A stretch of 10,797 nucleotides of DNA, taken from Acidobacteriota bacterium. Lineage in GTDB: Bacteria > Acidobacteriota > Terriglobia > Terriglobales > Acidobacteriaceae. The notes beneath the pieces are model-generated. The model was not told the origin of the DNA, did no database searches, and saw only the letters and a list, made by a program, of their open reading frames with translations. Position 1 is the first letter of the stretch. Each line of letters starts with the position of its first letter. Of the stretch, positions 1 through 6,922 are shown piece after piece. The stretch spans positions 1 through 10,797 of the forward strand of contig QHVR01000031.1 of the NCBI GenBank assembly GCA_003223595.1, written 5' to 3'. A program made the position numbers and the translations under genes.

Positions 1-751
1 TGTTTCCCAACGAAGCCACGAATCCCAGCTGAAATGCCTTCTCGCTCTCGGTCTTGGTCTGCAACGGCGAATTGTGAAACATCTCGTCAATCTGCTTCGA
101 TGCCCGGGCCACGTTCTCCGCGGAATCCACCTGCGCCGCGTACCATCCCGCCTGGCCTTTGAACCACGGCACCGCTTCTTCCAAATACTTGGCATTGAAG
201 TACAGAGCATTCTGCGGTGGATCGCGGTGATAGATGGCCCGAATCGTCAAATTCAGATCCGTAGGAAAAATATTCGCCTGCAGCGTGATCTTGTCCCCGA
301 TCTTCCATCCGTACTTCTGGGCCAGTGTCACATCCACCAGCGCTCCGGCACGATCCTGCTGCCAGGCTTTCAATTGATCCGGCGGCACAATTTTGTCGGA
401 AGCCACTTTCAAATACTCTTCGGGATCAGTCCCTACCTGCGCAAAAAAGTGCTCCGGGCGATTGTCGATGTAGCGCCCCCCGAACCAGGTCAGTGGAGTT
501 ACCGCATTAATCCCCGGCACCGCCCGAATCTTCTCCCGATAATACGCAGGCAGGAAGAACGCCAGCGAGACCCGATCGCGCACGATTAGTCGTCGCGCCG
601 CTTCCGGAGCCACCTGATCGATGTAAAACGACCGCCAAATGCAGATCATCATGGTCAGCAACAGCAGCGAGAAGCTGATGCTGATCATGGTCAGCAGGCT
701 GCGCCGCTTATTGCGAAACGTATTGCGAACCACGAAACTGCTCAGCGTCAT
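1..751 (-). CDS. ABC transporter permease, MacB/FtsX type (3' end beyond window)
   Basis: This is an inner-membrane permease subunit of a MacB-like ABC exporter; the ATPase is not in the window. Reading leftward from the ATG at 751, 250 residues are visible. The order is a basic N-terminus (FRNKRRS), a first membrane helix at about residues 20-40, then a large extracytoplasmic MacB_PCD-like region starting RVSLAFFLPAYYREKIRAIPG-like. The frame leaves the window just before the three FtsX helices expected in the C-terminal third. It closely resembles the upstream permease: 32 of the first 46 residues are identical by eye, and the TKTESEKAFQL segment is shared. Its ATG lies 4 bases after the neighbour's TAA, so the two are probably cotranscribed and translationally coupled. 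No strong separate ribosome binding site is visible. The exported substrate cannot be read from the sequence. Confidence 0.9.
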   Translation of the reverse strand, partial: MTLSSFVVRNTFRNKRRSLLTMISISFSLLLLTMMICIWRSFYIDQVAPEAARRLIVRDRVSLAFFLPAYYREKIRAVPGINAVTPLTWFGGRYIDNRPEHFFAQVGTDPEEYLKVASDKIVPPDQLKAWQQDRAGALVDVTLAQKYGWKIGDKITLQANIFPTDLNLTIRAIYHRDPPQNALYFNAKYLEEAVPWFKGQAGWYAAQVDSAENVARASKQIDEMFHNSPLQTKTESEKAFQLGFVASLGN

Positions 752-755
752 CCCG

Positions 756-1904
756 TTACCCGATATGCCGCAAGCCATCCACAATGTTGATTTGCGATGC
801 GTGATACGACGGCACGGCTGAACTCAGCAACCCCACTACTCCCGACGTGAAGAGCGCAACCAGCCAGATTGCCGGAGTCACCTTCATAGGAAAGAAAGAA
901 ATGAACTGCGGCGAATGCGTAATCCCATACACCAGAAACCATCCCAGGCTCGCGCCCACAAGGCCGCCGGCCAGAGACAATGCCACTGCCTCGCTCACGA
1001 ATAGCCCGAGCACGCCCTGCCGAGTAAAGCCCAAAGTCTTGAGCACCGCGACCTCCCGAGTCCGTTCGCGAATCGACATCGCCATCGTGTTTGCCGAAAC
1101 CAGCAACGTCGCGAACACCACGGCCGAACAGATGCTGAGGATGAACGCTTTCACATTGCCCATCATTGCGACAAAACTCAACTGAAAGGCCTTCTCGCTT
1201 TCGGTTTTGGTCGGCTGCGGCGAGTTGCGGAACATGTCGTCCACGGTGCTCGCAACCTTCCCAACATCCGACGGAGAAGCGGCCAGAATACTGAAAGTTC
1301 CTGCCTGTCCCTTGAAGAACGGAACAGCCTCTTCGACATACTTGCTGTTGAAGTAGACAGACTTATTGTCCGGAACCGAATGGAAAATGCCTCGGACGTT
1401 CAGTTCGAGATTCACTGGATAAATCGTCCCCTGCAATACAATGCGGTCGCCCAGCTTCCAGCCGTACTTGGCGGCGAGCGTATCATTCACGATCACACCT
1501 TGCCGGTCGCGCTGCCATGCCTTGGCCTGATCTTCGGGCATCTGCATATCGCGAAAAGTCTTAAAAAATTCTTCAGGATCGGTGCCAAACTGCGCAAAAA
1601 AGTTCTCCGGCTTCTGGTCTTTGTAAATTCCGCCAAACCAGGAAACCGGAACGACGGAAACTACTCCGGGAATGGCGCGGATTTTTTCCCGATAGAAACC
1701 CGGTAAGGAAAAAGTAAGCGAGACTCGATGCCTCGTGACCAGCCTCTCCGACGATTCCGCGCTGCCCTGGTCCAGATAAAATGCCCGCCAGATCGTCATC
1801 ATCAGCGTGAGCAGAAGCAGCGAGAAAGCAATGCTTAAGACCGTCAACGTGCTGCGGCGCTTGTTGCGAAACGCATTTTTAGTAACAAATCTGGTCAGTG
1901 TCAT
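756..1904 (-). CDS. ABC transporter permease, MacB/FtsX type
   Basis: A complete 382-residue permease. It has a basic N-terminus (residues 14-18), a membrane helix at about 20-40, a periplasmic MacB_PCD-like domain at about 45-250, and three C-terminal FtsX helices at about 252-275, 298-328 and 344-366. The cytoplasmic segment RERTREVAVLKTLGF (279-293) is the coupling-helix region that meets the ATPase. The tail has the family-typical PSYHAS...DGLRHIG. The frame stays open upstream to an ATG at 2075. I chose 1904 because a GGAG ribosome binding site lies 7 bases before it (1912-1915, complement) and the paralogue downstream starts with the same MTL residues. The 57-residue upstream extension has no counterpart there. 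It is the first gene of a two-permease unit. Two paralogous permeases may form a heterodimer, as in LolCE-like systems (inference). Confidence 0.93.
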   Translation of the reverse strand: MTLTRFVTKNAFRNKRRSTLTVLSIAFSLLLLTLMMTIWRAFYLDQGSAESSERLVTRHRVSLTFSLPGFYREKIRAIPGVVSVVPVSWFGGIYKDQKPENFFAQFGTDPEEFFKTFRDMQMPEDQAKAWQRDRQGVIVNDTLAAKYGWKLGDRIVLQGTIYPVNLELNVRGIFHSVPDNKSVYFNSKYVEEAVPFFKGQAGTFSILAASPSDVGKVASTVDDMFRNSPQPTKTESEKAFQLSFVAMMGNVKAFILSICSAVVFATLLVSANTMAMSIRERTREVAVLKTLGFTRQGVLGLFVSEAVALSLAGGLVGASLGWFLVYGITHSPQFISFFPMKVTPAIWLVALFTSGVVGLLSSAVPSYHASQINIVDGLRHIG

Positions 1905-2100
1905 CGATGTACTCCGGAGGGAACCGGCAGCTGCGAGCAGGAGGTGGATGCGTCCCAGCGCCAACAGCATAGTCGAAGCGCCTTCCCATCGACAACTGGG
2001 CTGAATCTGCGCATTCCCGTCCTGATTCGCAATGGTGAAGGTTACTGCAGCCATCCTGCCGCGACTGGGCTGCATTTACCAGTGGAGATCGTCATCGCCA

Positions 2101-2122
2101 GCGGGTGACAAATGTCACCCGC
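2101..2122. promoter_or_regulatory. Perfect 10-bp inverted repeat, candidate operator
   Basis: Arms GCGGGTGACA and TGTCACCCGC are exact complements separated by AA. The repeat sits between the DinB stop codon and the permease pair, about 200 bases upstream of the permease ATG at 1904. A two-base centre and the absence of a following T-run suggest a dimeric regulator site, not a terminator. The core TGACA-NN-TGTCA resembles dyads bound by dimeric regulators (BlaI/CopY sites share ACA-NN-TGT; NarL-type sites are also short dyads). The cognate regulator is not identifiable here, and I could not define a convincing promoter beside it. Confidence 0.55.
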
Positions 2123-2162
2123 GTTCCGATATCAACAGTTAAACGCCAGGACCATAACAAAG

Positions 2163-2687
2163 TTACGCAGGCACTCGCTCGAATCTTCCCTCATCGGCAG
2201 AGGGGCCATATAGCGCCGGGACCGAAGATTCATTGAGCCGAAGATACACCGTGAGTTGCCCCCGGTGGTGCGCCAGGTGGCTGAACACCGACTCGGCGAT
2301 CATCACTTGCCGGGGCTCATTGCTGATGACGTGTCCGCCGGCCAGAAATTTCCAGTTGGTAAACAGATGTTCATCGTGAGTGTTGGACAGTGCCTCGCGC
2401 GCCTCGGCCACTGCCGCATCGAGGGCCACCAGCAATTCTTTCCGCTGCGTCCATTCGACTGGTTTGAATCTCGCCGCTGCCGGCGAAGTCAGATCGAATT
2501 CATCCTGCTTGACCATTGACACGATCCATGCCGGCATGGTGGCGCACAACGACGCGAGATATCCCAGCGGCATGGATTTCGGATGCGGCTTCCAATCGTT
2601 GTGTCCCTCGGGCACGCGTTGCAGCGCAAGGCGGGTGCTGGCAGCATCGCGTTCCAGTTGTGCGAGAAAGAATTCGGTCAGCTTCAT
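2163..2687 (-). CDS. DinB-like four-helix metal-binding-fold protein
   Basis: A 174-residue protein of the DinB/YfiT-like superfamily: helical bundles that usually bind a divalent metal through three His and that include thiol-S-transferases. Typical features are the N-terminal helix (MKLTEFFLAQLE), a WKPHPKSMPLGYLA segment at 32-45, and the C-terminal HLAHHRGQL motif with His137, His140 and His141. The helix-2 position that normally provides the first metal His is occupied by Leu47-Cys48, so the classical triad is incomplete. I chose the ATG at 2687 over an in-frame start at 2720 because GGAGA (2695-2699, complement) lies 7 bases upstream of it. It is divergent from a WYL regulator, a common arrangement in which the regulator controls the DinB gene (inference). 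The enzymatic role, if any, is unknown. Confidence 0.88.
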   Translation of the reverse strand: MKLTEFFLAQLERDAASTRLALQRVPEGHNDWKPHPKSMPLGYLASLCATMPAWIVSMVKQDEFDLTSPAAARFKPVEWTQRKELLVALDAAVAEAREALSNTHDEHLFTNWKFLAGGHVISNEPRQVMIAESVFSHLAHHRGQLTVYLRLNESSVPALYGPSADEGRFERVPA

Positions 2688-2756
2688 ATAAGTCTCTCCA
2701 GTGATTCCGCTTGTTGGCACCAGCAGAATCGAACCCGGATACCGTAACAGCCATTT

Positions 2757-2773
2757 AGGACAGACTCAGTCCT
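2757..2773. promoter_or_regulatory. Imperfect palindrome in DinB/WYL divergent spacer, candidate operator
   Basis: AGGACAGACTCAGTCCT pairs 7 of 8 positions around a central C, the exception being A/A at the sixth position. It lies 70 bases upstream of the DinB ATG and 24 bases upstream of the WYL-regulator ATG, where a repressor could block either promoter. Binding by the adjacent WYL protein is an inference from position only. Confidence 0.4.
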
Positions 2774-2786
2774 CGATTCGTGGCAA

Positions 2787-2792
2787 AATACT
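2787..2792 (+). promoter_or_regulatory. Possible -10 element giving a leaderless WYL-regulator mRNA
   Basis: AATACT matches 4 of 6 bases of the -10 consensus and ends 4 bases before the ATG at 2797, where no Shine-Dalgarno sequence is present. Transcription would then begin at or next to the start codon. No good -35 is visible. The arrangement is nearly the same as before the glutaredoxin gene (ATACTG-two or three bases-ATG). Confidence 0.25.
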
Positions 2793-2796
2793 GGCC

Positions 2797-3750
2797 ATGT
2801 TGGAGACCTCGGCGCGGCTGCTTCGGCTGCTCTCTTTATTTCAGGCGCAGCGCTACTGGTCCGGAGTCGATCTCAGCCATCGCCTCAAAGTGACTGGGCG
2901 AACGCTGCGCCGCGATGTCGATCGCCTGCGCAGCCTGGGATATCCCGTGCACTCCACATCTGGAGTCGCTGGCGGTTATCAGCTGGGCGCGGGAGCAACC
3001 CTGCCCCCTTTGCTGTTGGACGACGACGAGGCCGTCGCTGTAGCTCTGGGCCTGCGCACAGCGGCTTCCGGCGCGGTCTCCGGAATCGAAGAATCATCGG
3101 TAAGGGCGCTCTTGAAACTGGAGCAGGTGTTGCCCCCGCGTTTGCGCGGTCGGGTTGCGGCCCTGCATGGATTCGTCGTGCCCCTGGAGCGTCGGGGACC
3201 AACTGTCGACGCGGCGCGCTTGTCATTTCTAGCCAATGCCTGCCGCGACCACGACGGAGTTCGCTTCATGTACCACGATCGCACCGGGGCCCCCAGCACC
3301 CGCTCGGTTGAGCCGCATCGCCTCGTACACACCGGCTATCGCTGGTATCTGGCCGCATGGGATCTCACCCGCAATGATTGGCGTACCTTCCGCGTCGATC
3401 GTGTCCAGGGAAAGCTCAGGACTTCCCTGCGATTCAAGCCCCGCAAGGAGCCCGAAGGCGGCTTCGCGGCATTCGTTTCCAAATCCATCGCGCATGTGCC
3501 CAATCCCTATTCGGCGCGCGTGACTTTGCATGGCCCATTCGACACTCTGTCCAAGCGGATCTCTCCCTCGCTCGGCGCCTTGGAAGCCATCGATCAGCAG
3601 TCCTGCATGCTGCACACCGGTTCGCACTCGCTTGAGGCAATCACGATCCATCTCTTGCTGGTGGGTGTCGACTTTCAAGTGCACGAACCCCGAGAACTAG
3701 TCACATTCATTAAGGAACTAGCAACTCGTCTGACCAAGGGAATCTCGTAG
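2797..3750 (+). CDS. WYL-domain transcriptional regulator (YafY-like)
   Basis: A 317-residue cytoplasmic DNA-binding regulator. Residues 1-60 form a DeoR-type winged helix-turn-helix (LSHRLKVTGRTLRRDVDRLR, then a wing SGVAGGYQL). Residues of about 140-210 form the WYL domain, with the signature RWYLAAW at 182-188 and FRVDRV at 198-203. Residues of about 235-315 correspond to the WCX C-terminal region. WYL domains sense small ligands or nucleic acid and switch the DNA-binding half. The frame is open back to 2701, but MLETSARLLRLL is the usual beginning of the HTH, so I chose ATG 2797. There is no Shine-Dalgarno sequence before it, and a -10-like AATACT immediately upstream suggests a leaderless transcript. 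It probably regulates itself and the divergent DinB gene through the palindrome between them (inference). Confidence 0.93.
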   Translation: MLETSARLLRLLSLFQAQRYWSGVDLSHRLKVTGRTLRRDVDRLRSLGYPVHSTSGVAGGYQLGAGATLPPLLLDDDEAVAVALGLRTAASGAVSGIEESSVRALLKLEQVLPPRLRGRVAALHGFVVPLERRGPTVDAARLSFLANACRDHDGVRFMYHDRTGAPSTRSVEPHRLVHTGYRWYLAAWDLTRNDWRTFRVDRVQGKLRTSLRFKPRKEPEGGFAAFVSKSIAHVPNPYSARVTLHGPFDTLSKRISPSLGALEAIDQQSCMLHTGSHSLEAITIHLLLVGVDFQVHEPRELVTFIKELATRLTKGIS

Positions 3751-3760
3751 GACAAAACGA

Positions 3761-3811
3761 ACTCACGTAGGGACAGCCTCTCAGGCTGTCCAGCGGAGCG
3801 AAGCTCCGCAG
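3761..3811. repeat. Dispersed double-hairpin (REP-like) repeat, copy 1
   Basis: An ACTCACGTAGG lead-in is followed by a 9-bp hairpin (GGACAGCCT / AGGCTGTCC, 3-base loop, 3771-3791) and a 7-bp hairpin (GCGGAGC / GCTCCGC, loop GAA, 3793-3809). It begins 10 bases after the WYL regulator stop codon. A diverged copy lies at 6370-6420. No T-run follows, so it is not a classic intrinsic terminator, although it could stabilise or end the upstream mRNA. Confidence 0.75.
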
Positions 3812-3913
3812 CGGTTTGCTTCCTCTCCCCCGCTTACTTTCGTAACTCGAACCCTCCGACTCCCAGCGATATCCTTTCCTTTAATCCTGAATTCTCCGCC
3901 GGCAGGTTTGCCG

Positions 3914-3930
3914 CGCCACTGCGTGTGGCG
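3914..3930 (+). other. Small hairpin in the leader of the pseudokinase gene
   Basis: CGCCAC and GTGGCG pair across a 5-base loop, 17 bases before the ATG and just upstream of the GGAG/AGGA ribosome-binding region. It may modestly affect translation, but 6-bp stems are common in GC-rich DNA, so this is weak. Confidence 0.25.
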
Positions 3931-3947
3931 ATTGGAGTTAGGAAGCG

Positions 3948-6368
3948 ATGCCTACGAAACTCGGCCAATTCGAAATTCAAAGTGAGCTCTCGAAGTCTCC
4001 TACCGGTATTGTCTATAAAGCGAACGATGCTGACAGTGGCCAGACGATCGCGCTGAAAACCATTCAGCTCGCTGCGTTTGGGGATCAATCCTCAGCCGTC
4101 GAACAAGCGTTGTTGCAGGAGGTCGAGAGCGCCAAGGTCTTGAGTAACCAGAATCTCTGTCGCGTCACCAACGCCACCATCGTTGACGGACAATTCTGCG
4201 CGGTCATGGAATATGTTCAGGGCAACAGCATCGCCACCATGCTGGCGCGCAAAGAAGGATTTTCCATTTGGGACCTGCTCGACATCGGCCGGCAACTGGG
4301 CAATGGCCTCGATGATGCAGCTTCGCACCAGATCATCCATCACAGCCTCGAGCCCTCCAAAATCATGTGCGGCTGGGACGGAACGGTAAAAATTCTCAGC
4401 TATGGTGTTTCCGGCGTCGGCAATTTTGTGCAACACGCAGCCGGCCTTTCTTCCATTTTGAACTACATCTCTCCCGAGCAACTCCGAGGTGAAACTACGG
4501 ACCTGCGCTCGAATCTGTTCAGCCTGGGCGCGATCTTCTATGAGATGGTGACGGAGCGAAAAGCCTTTGACGGAAGCGACCCGGAGAGCATCCGGCACAG
4601 CATTCTGGAAAGCACACCCGCTGCCCCCATCCGGGTGAATGCCAAAGTGCATCCGCTGCTCAGCGATCTGATCATGAAGGCATTGGCCAAGGACCCTGCC
4701 CAGCGCTATCAGACTGGCCGGGCTTTGCTCGATGATCTGGAGAACTGCAAGGAGTCCAGGCCCGCGGCTAAAAAGCCCGCCGCGCCGACAACATCAACCG
4801 TAGCCCCCGCGAGCGTCAGGGCAGCCGTGCAGTCCAAATTCGTTGGCAACGCGAACCATCCGTCGCAGCCCGCTCCGACCCGCGAGGCCGCTGCTCCGGT
4901 CGCTCCCAAGCCAGTAGCGGCCCCCAAGCCTTCGCACGTGGCCACGCCGAAATCCGCCGCGGCCGCGGCTGGAGTTGGGTCCGGTACGACATCAGAGGCG
5001 ATCCCCAGCGCTCCGTCGCAGCCCGAATCCTTCATGTCGGCCGCAACCGAACAGCCTGAGGTGGAAACATTCGAACCCGCGCCCACCTCGCCGAAGATTG
5101 CAGTCGATCCCCTGATGGCCGGAAATGCTCCCGGCGCGGGTGGAGGCACCAGCTTCTCGGAAATTGCCGAATTACCTCCGTTGAAGGAAGTCTACATTGC
5201 GCCCGAGCCGGCTCCGGAACCGCCCCCGGCAGAGCCGCCCAAGTTCCACTCGTCCAGCCCGCGCCGATCCGAGAGGGCTGCAGACAAGCCAAAAATTCAG
5301 CCGCGCGAAGTTGCGGCCAAAGCAGTCAAAGAAATTAAAGGCGTGCCTCCCCGACTGATGCTCTATGCAGTTGCCGGAGCCGTTGTCCTGATTCTCGCCA
5401 TCATCATCGGCGTCACCTACTACATTCATTCACAAAATGAAGACGATACGGGCACGACGCGCCGGGTAGCGCCTGCGGCAACACAGCCCGCGCCCCACGC
5501 GGCACAGCCAGTTCCACAGCCCGAAGCCGCAGCCCCGTCGGATTCAACCGCTGACGCTCAGCCCGCCGAGGTTCCCGACGCAACCCCGGAATCAGTAGGC
5601 CGCGCCTCTCGTTCGAACTCGCGAGGCGCACGCAAGAAAGCCGCCGCCCCAGTCGCAGTCCTGGGACAGCTGACGATCGACTCCACTCCGCAGGGCGCGC
5701 AAGTATCACTGGACGGTTCCACCGATCCGAGTTGGACCACTCCCCTCGCGCTAACCAACATTGAAGCCGGCAAGCATTCCATCACCGTAAGCAAAGCGGG
5801 ATACGCCAGCGACACGCGATCTGTAGAAGTAGCTTCGGGTGCGAAAGCGACGACGACCATCCATCTCTCGCAGCTATCCGCCACCTTGATCGTCAAAAGC
5901 GATCCTCCCGGCGCCAGCATTTACATCGATACCAAAGACGCCGGCACAAAAACTCCGGCACAAATCAGTGTCCCCAAGGGCCAGCACCTCGTGCTCGTGC
6001 GCAAAGAAGGCTATCTCGACGAAACCATGAATGCGCAATTCATTCTCGGCCAGACCTTCAACTTCTCACCAACTCTGCGCGCGCTCGGTAATGTCGAGAA
6101 CATGAAGACCGTCGGCAAGATGTCCAAATTATTTGGCAAGAAAGGACAAGCCGACCAGGGCACGATCAGCATTCATACGCAGCCCAAGGGAGCTCAGATC
6201 GCAATCAACCAGCACATGCTCGACAAAAGCGTTCCCGTCGACGTGATGCTTGATCCCGGCAACTACGTAATCGACGTGACCGCCAGCGGCTACGCCCCCA
6301 TCCACAAGATCGTCACCGTAGAGAAGGGCAGCAAAGTCCTGGTCGATGAAGTAATGCAACAACAATAG
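3948..6368 (+). CDS. Membrane pseudokinase with three extracytoplasmic PEGA domains
   Basis: An 806-residue protein. Residues 8-265 have a bacterial Ser/Thr (PknB-like) kinase fold. Kept are the ATP-anchoring Lys37 (IALK), the helix-C Glu58, YISPEQLRG (173-181) and FSLGAIFYEM (191-200). Lost are two P-loop glycines (Ser15, Ser17), the HRD Asp (HHS, Ser133), the catalytic-loop Lys and Asn (Glu135, Lys138) and the DFG Asp (SYG, Ser151). Phosphotransfer by the usual mechanism is therefore unlikely. A Pro/Ala/Lys-rich linker (about 270-465) leads to one membrane helix (471-493). A second low-complexity stretch follows, then PEGA domains at about 572-640, 644-710 and 738-803, which begin GQLTIDSTPQGA, ATLIVKSDPPGA and GTISIHTQPKGA. 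PEGA domains are surface-associated beta modules. The protein probably senses or scaffolds at the envelope (inference). AGGA at 3940-3943 supports the start. Confidence 0.93.
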   Translation: MPTKLGQFEIQSELSKSPTGIVYKANDADSGQTIALKTIQLAAFGDQSSAVEQALLQEVESAKVLSNQNLCRVTNATIVDGQFCAVMEYVQGNSIATMLARKEGFSIWDLLDIGRQLGNGLDDAASHQIIHHSLEPSKIMCGWDGTVKILSYGVSGVGNFVQHAAGLSSILNYISPEQLRGETTDLRSNLFSLGAIFYEMVTERKAFDGSDPESIRHSILESTPAAPIRVNAKVHPLLSDLIMKALAKDPAQRYQTGRALLDDLENCKESRPAAKKPAAPTTSTVAPASVRAAVQSKFVGNANHPSQPAPTREAAAPVAPKPVAAPKPSHVATPKSAAAAAGVGSGTTSEAIPSAPSQPESFMSAATEQPEVETFEPAPTSPKIAVDPLMAGNAPGAGGGTSFSEIAELPPLKEVYIAPEPAPEPPPAEPPKFHSSSPRRSERAADKPKIQPREVAAKAVKEIKGVPPRLMLYAVAGAVVLILAIIIGVTYYIHSQNEDDTGTTRRVAPAATQPAPHAAQPVPQPEAAAPSDSTADAQPAEVPDATPESVGRASRSNSRGARKKAAAPVAVLGQLTIDSTPQGAQVSLDGSTDPSWTTPLALTNIEAGKHSITVSKAGYASDTRSVEVASGAKATTTIHLSQLSATLIVKSDPPGASIYIDTKDAGTKTPAQISVPKGQHLVLVRKEGYLDETMNAQFILGQTFNFSPTLRALGNVENMKTVGKMSKLFGKKGQADQGTISIHTQPKGAQIAINQHMLDKSVPVDVMLDPGNYVIDVTASGYAPIHKIVTVEKGSKVLVDEVMQQQ

Positions 6369-6369
6369 G

Positions 6370-6420
6370 AATCACGCAGAGACAGCCCCTTGGGCTGTCC
6401 CGCCAAGCGAAGCGAGGTGG
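6370..6420. repeat. Dispersed double-hairpin (REP-like) repeat, copy 2
   Basis: It aligns without gaps to the copy at 3761-3811. The first hairpin is GACAGCCC / GGGCTGTC with a 3-base loop (6381-6399). Its innermost pair is C-G where copy 1 has T-A, a compensatory change. The second hairpin is weaker (CCGCC / GGTGG with two internal mismatches, 6400-6420) but keeps the GC-GAA-GC tip. It starts 2 bases after the pseudokinase stop codon. Confidence 0.75.
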
Positions 6421-6467
6421 CATCGAGGAAAAATCCCGGCCACACTCCCTCGCCCTTCGCGCATCAA

Positions 6468-6473
6468 TATACT
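6468..6473 (+). promoter_or_regulatory. -10-like TATACT, probable leaderless start of the glutaredoxin mRNA
   Basis: TATACT matches 5 of 6 bases of the -10 consensus and ends 4 bases before the ATG at 6478. There is no Shine-Dalgarno sequence in between, so transcription would begin at about the A of the start codon. No convincing -35 is seen at 16-18 bases. Confidence 0.4.
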
Positions 6474-6477
6474 GAGC

Positions 6478-6732
6478 ATGCAGATCACCCTCTACACGGC
6501 CTTCTGGTGCCCCGACTGCCGCATCGCCAAGCGCTTCCTCGACAAGCACCAGCTCACCTATCACGAGATCGACATCGAAACCACTCCCGGCGCTGCCCAG
6601 GAAGTCATCCGTCGCACCGGCAAGCGCGCCATCCCTCAGCTTGTCATCGACGGCGAATGGTTCCAGCCCTACCGTCCTGGAGAAGGCTTTCTCTACGAGG
6701 AAATGTCTGAACGGCTCGGCCTGACACAATAA
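6478..6732 (+). CDS. Glutaredoxin-like / mycoredoxin-like thiol oxidoreductase (CPDC)
   Basis: An 84-residue single-domain thioredoxin fold of glutaredoxin size. The beta strand ITLYTAFW leads directly into the redox motif Cys11-Pro-Asp-Cys14. The cis-proline that shapes the active site is Pro53 (AIPQLVIDG). CPDC is the motif of mycoredoxins and some NrdH-like proteins, unlike the CPYC of classical glutaredoxins. It is expected to reduce disulfides or mixed disulfides in the cytoplasm; the low-molecular-weight thiol partner cannot be told from sequence. The C-terminal tail (PYRPGEGFLYEEMSERLGL) extends as a helix. The gene stands alone between the pseudokinase, 109 bases upstream with a hairpin repeat in the gap, and the serine protease. 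The missing ribosome binding site and TATACT next to the ATG suggest a leaderless message. Confidence 0.9.
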   Translation: MQITLYTAFWCPDCRIAKRFLDKHQLTYHEIDIETTPGAAQEVIRRTGKRAIPQLVIDGEWFQPYRPGEGFLYEEMSERLGLTQ

Positions 6733-6922
6733 AAGTCTCTCTGTTGCGGCATCCCAGCCCTAGCGGCAATGCTTCTGTAACCCCCAGTACATCCCCTTCA
6801 GTACCGTAGCGCAGCCGTCCGGAACAGGCGAAGATAACCACTCGATAGCAGTCACTCAGCCTTCATTGAACTCTGCAAGCGGTTGAAAATGAGTGACTTG
6901 GAATTGCAAACTGGCACGACCT

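Noticed and set aside
1905..2075. In-frame upstream extension of the first permease to an ATG at 2075
   Set aside because: The paralogue begins with the same MTL residues as the 1904 start, a good GGAG ribosome binding site precedes 1904, and the extension does not look like a signal or membrane segment of the family.
2713..2741. Minus strand carries GGTTCGATTC followed by TGGTGCCA, like a tRNA T-loop and 3' end
   Set aside because: The flanking bases do not pair as a T-stem or acceptor stem, and no anticodon or D-arm can be folded upstream; chance similarity is more likely than a tRNA remnant or attachment site.
4709..5149. Long open frames on the minus strand opposite the pseudokinase linker
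   Set aside because: They mirror the GC-rich Pro/Ala codons of the real gene and have a composition typical of such shadows, with no ribosome binding site or recognisable domain.
6736..6772. Imperfect hairpin (TTGCGGC / GCGGCAA with one mismatch) after the glutaredoxin gene, possible terminator
   Set aside because: A 12-base loop, a mismatch and no T-run make an intrinsic terminator unlikely.
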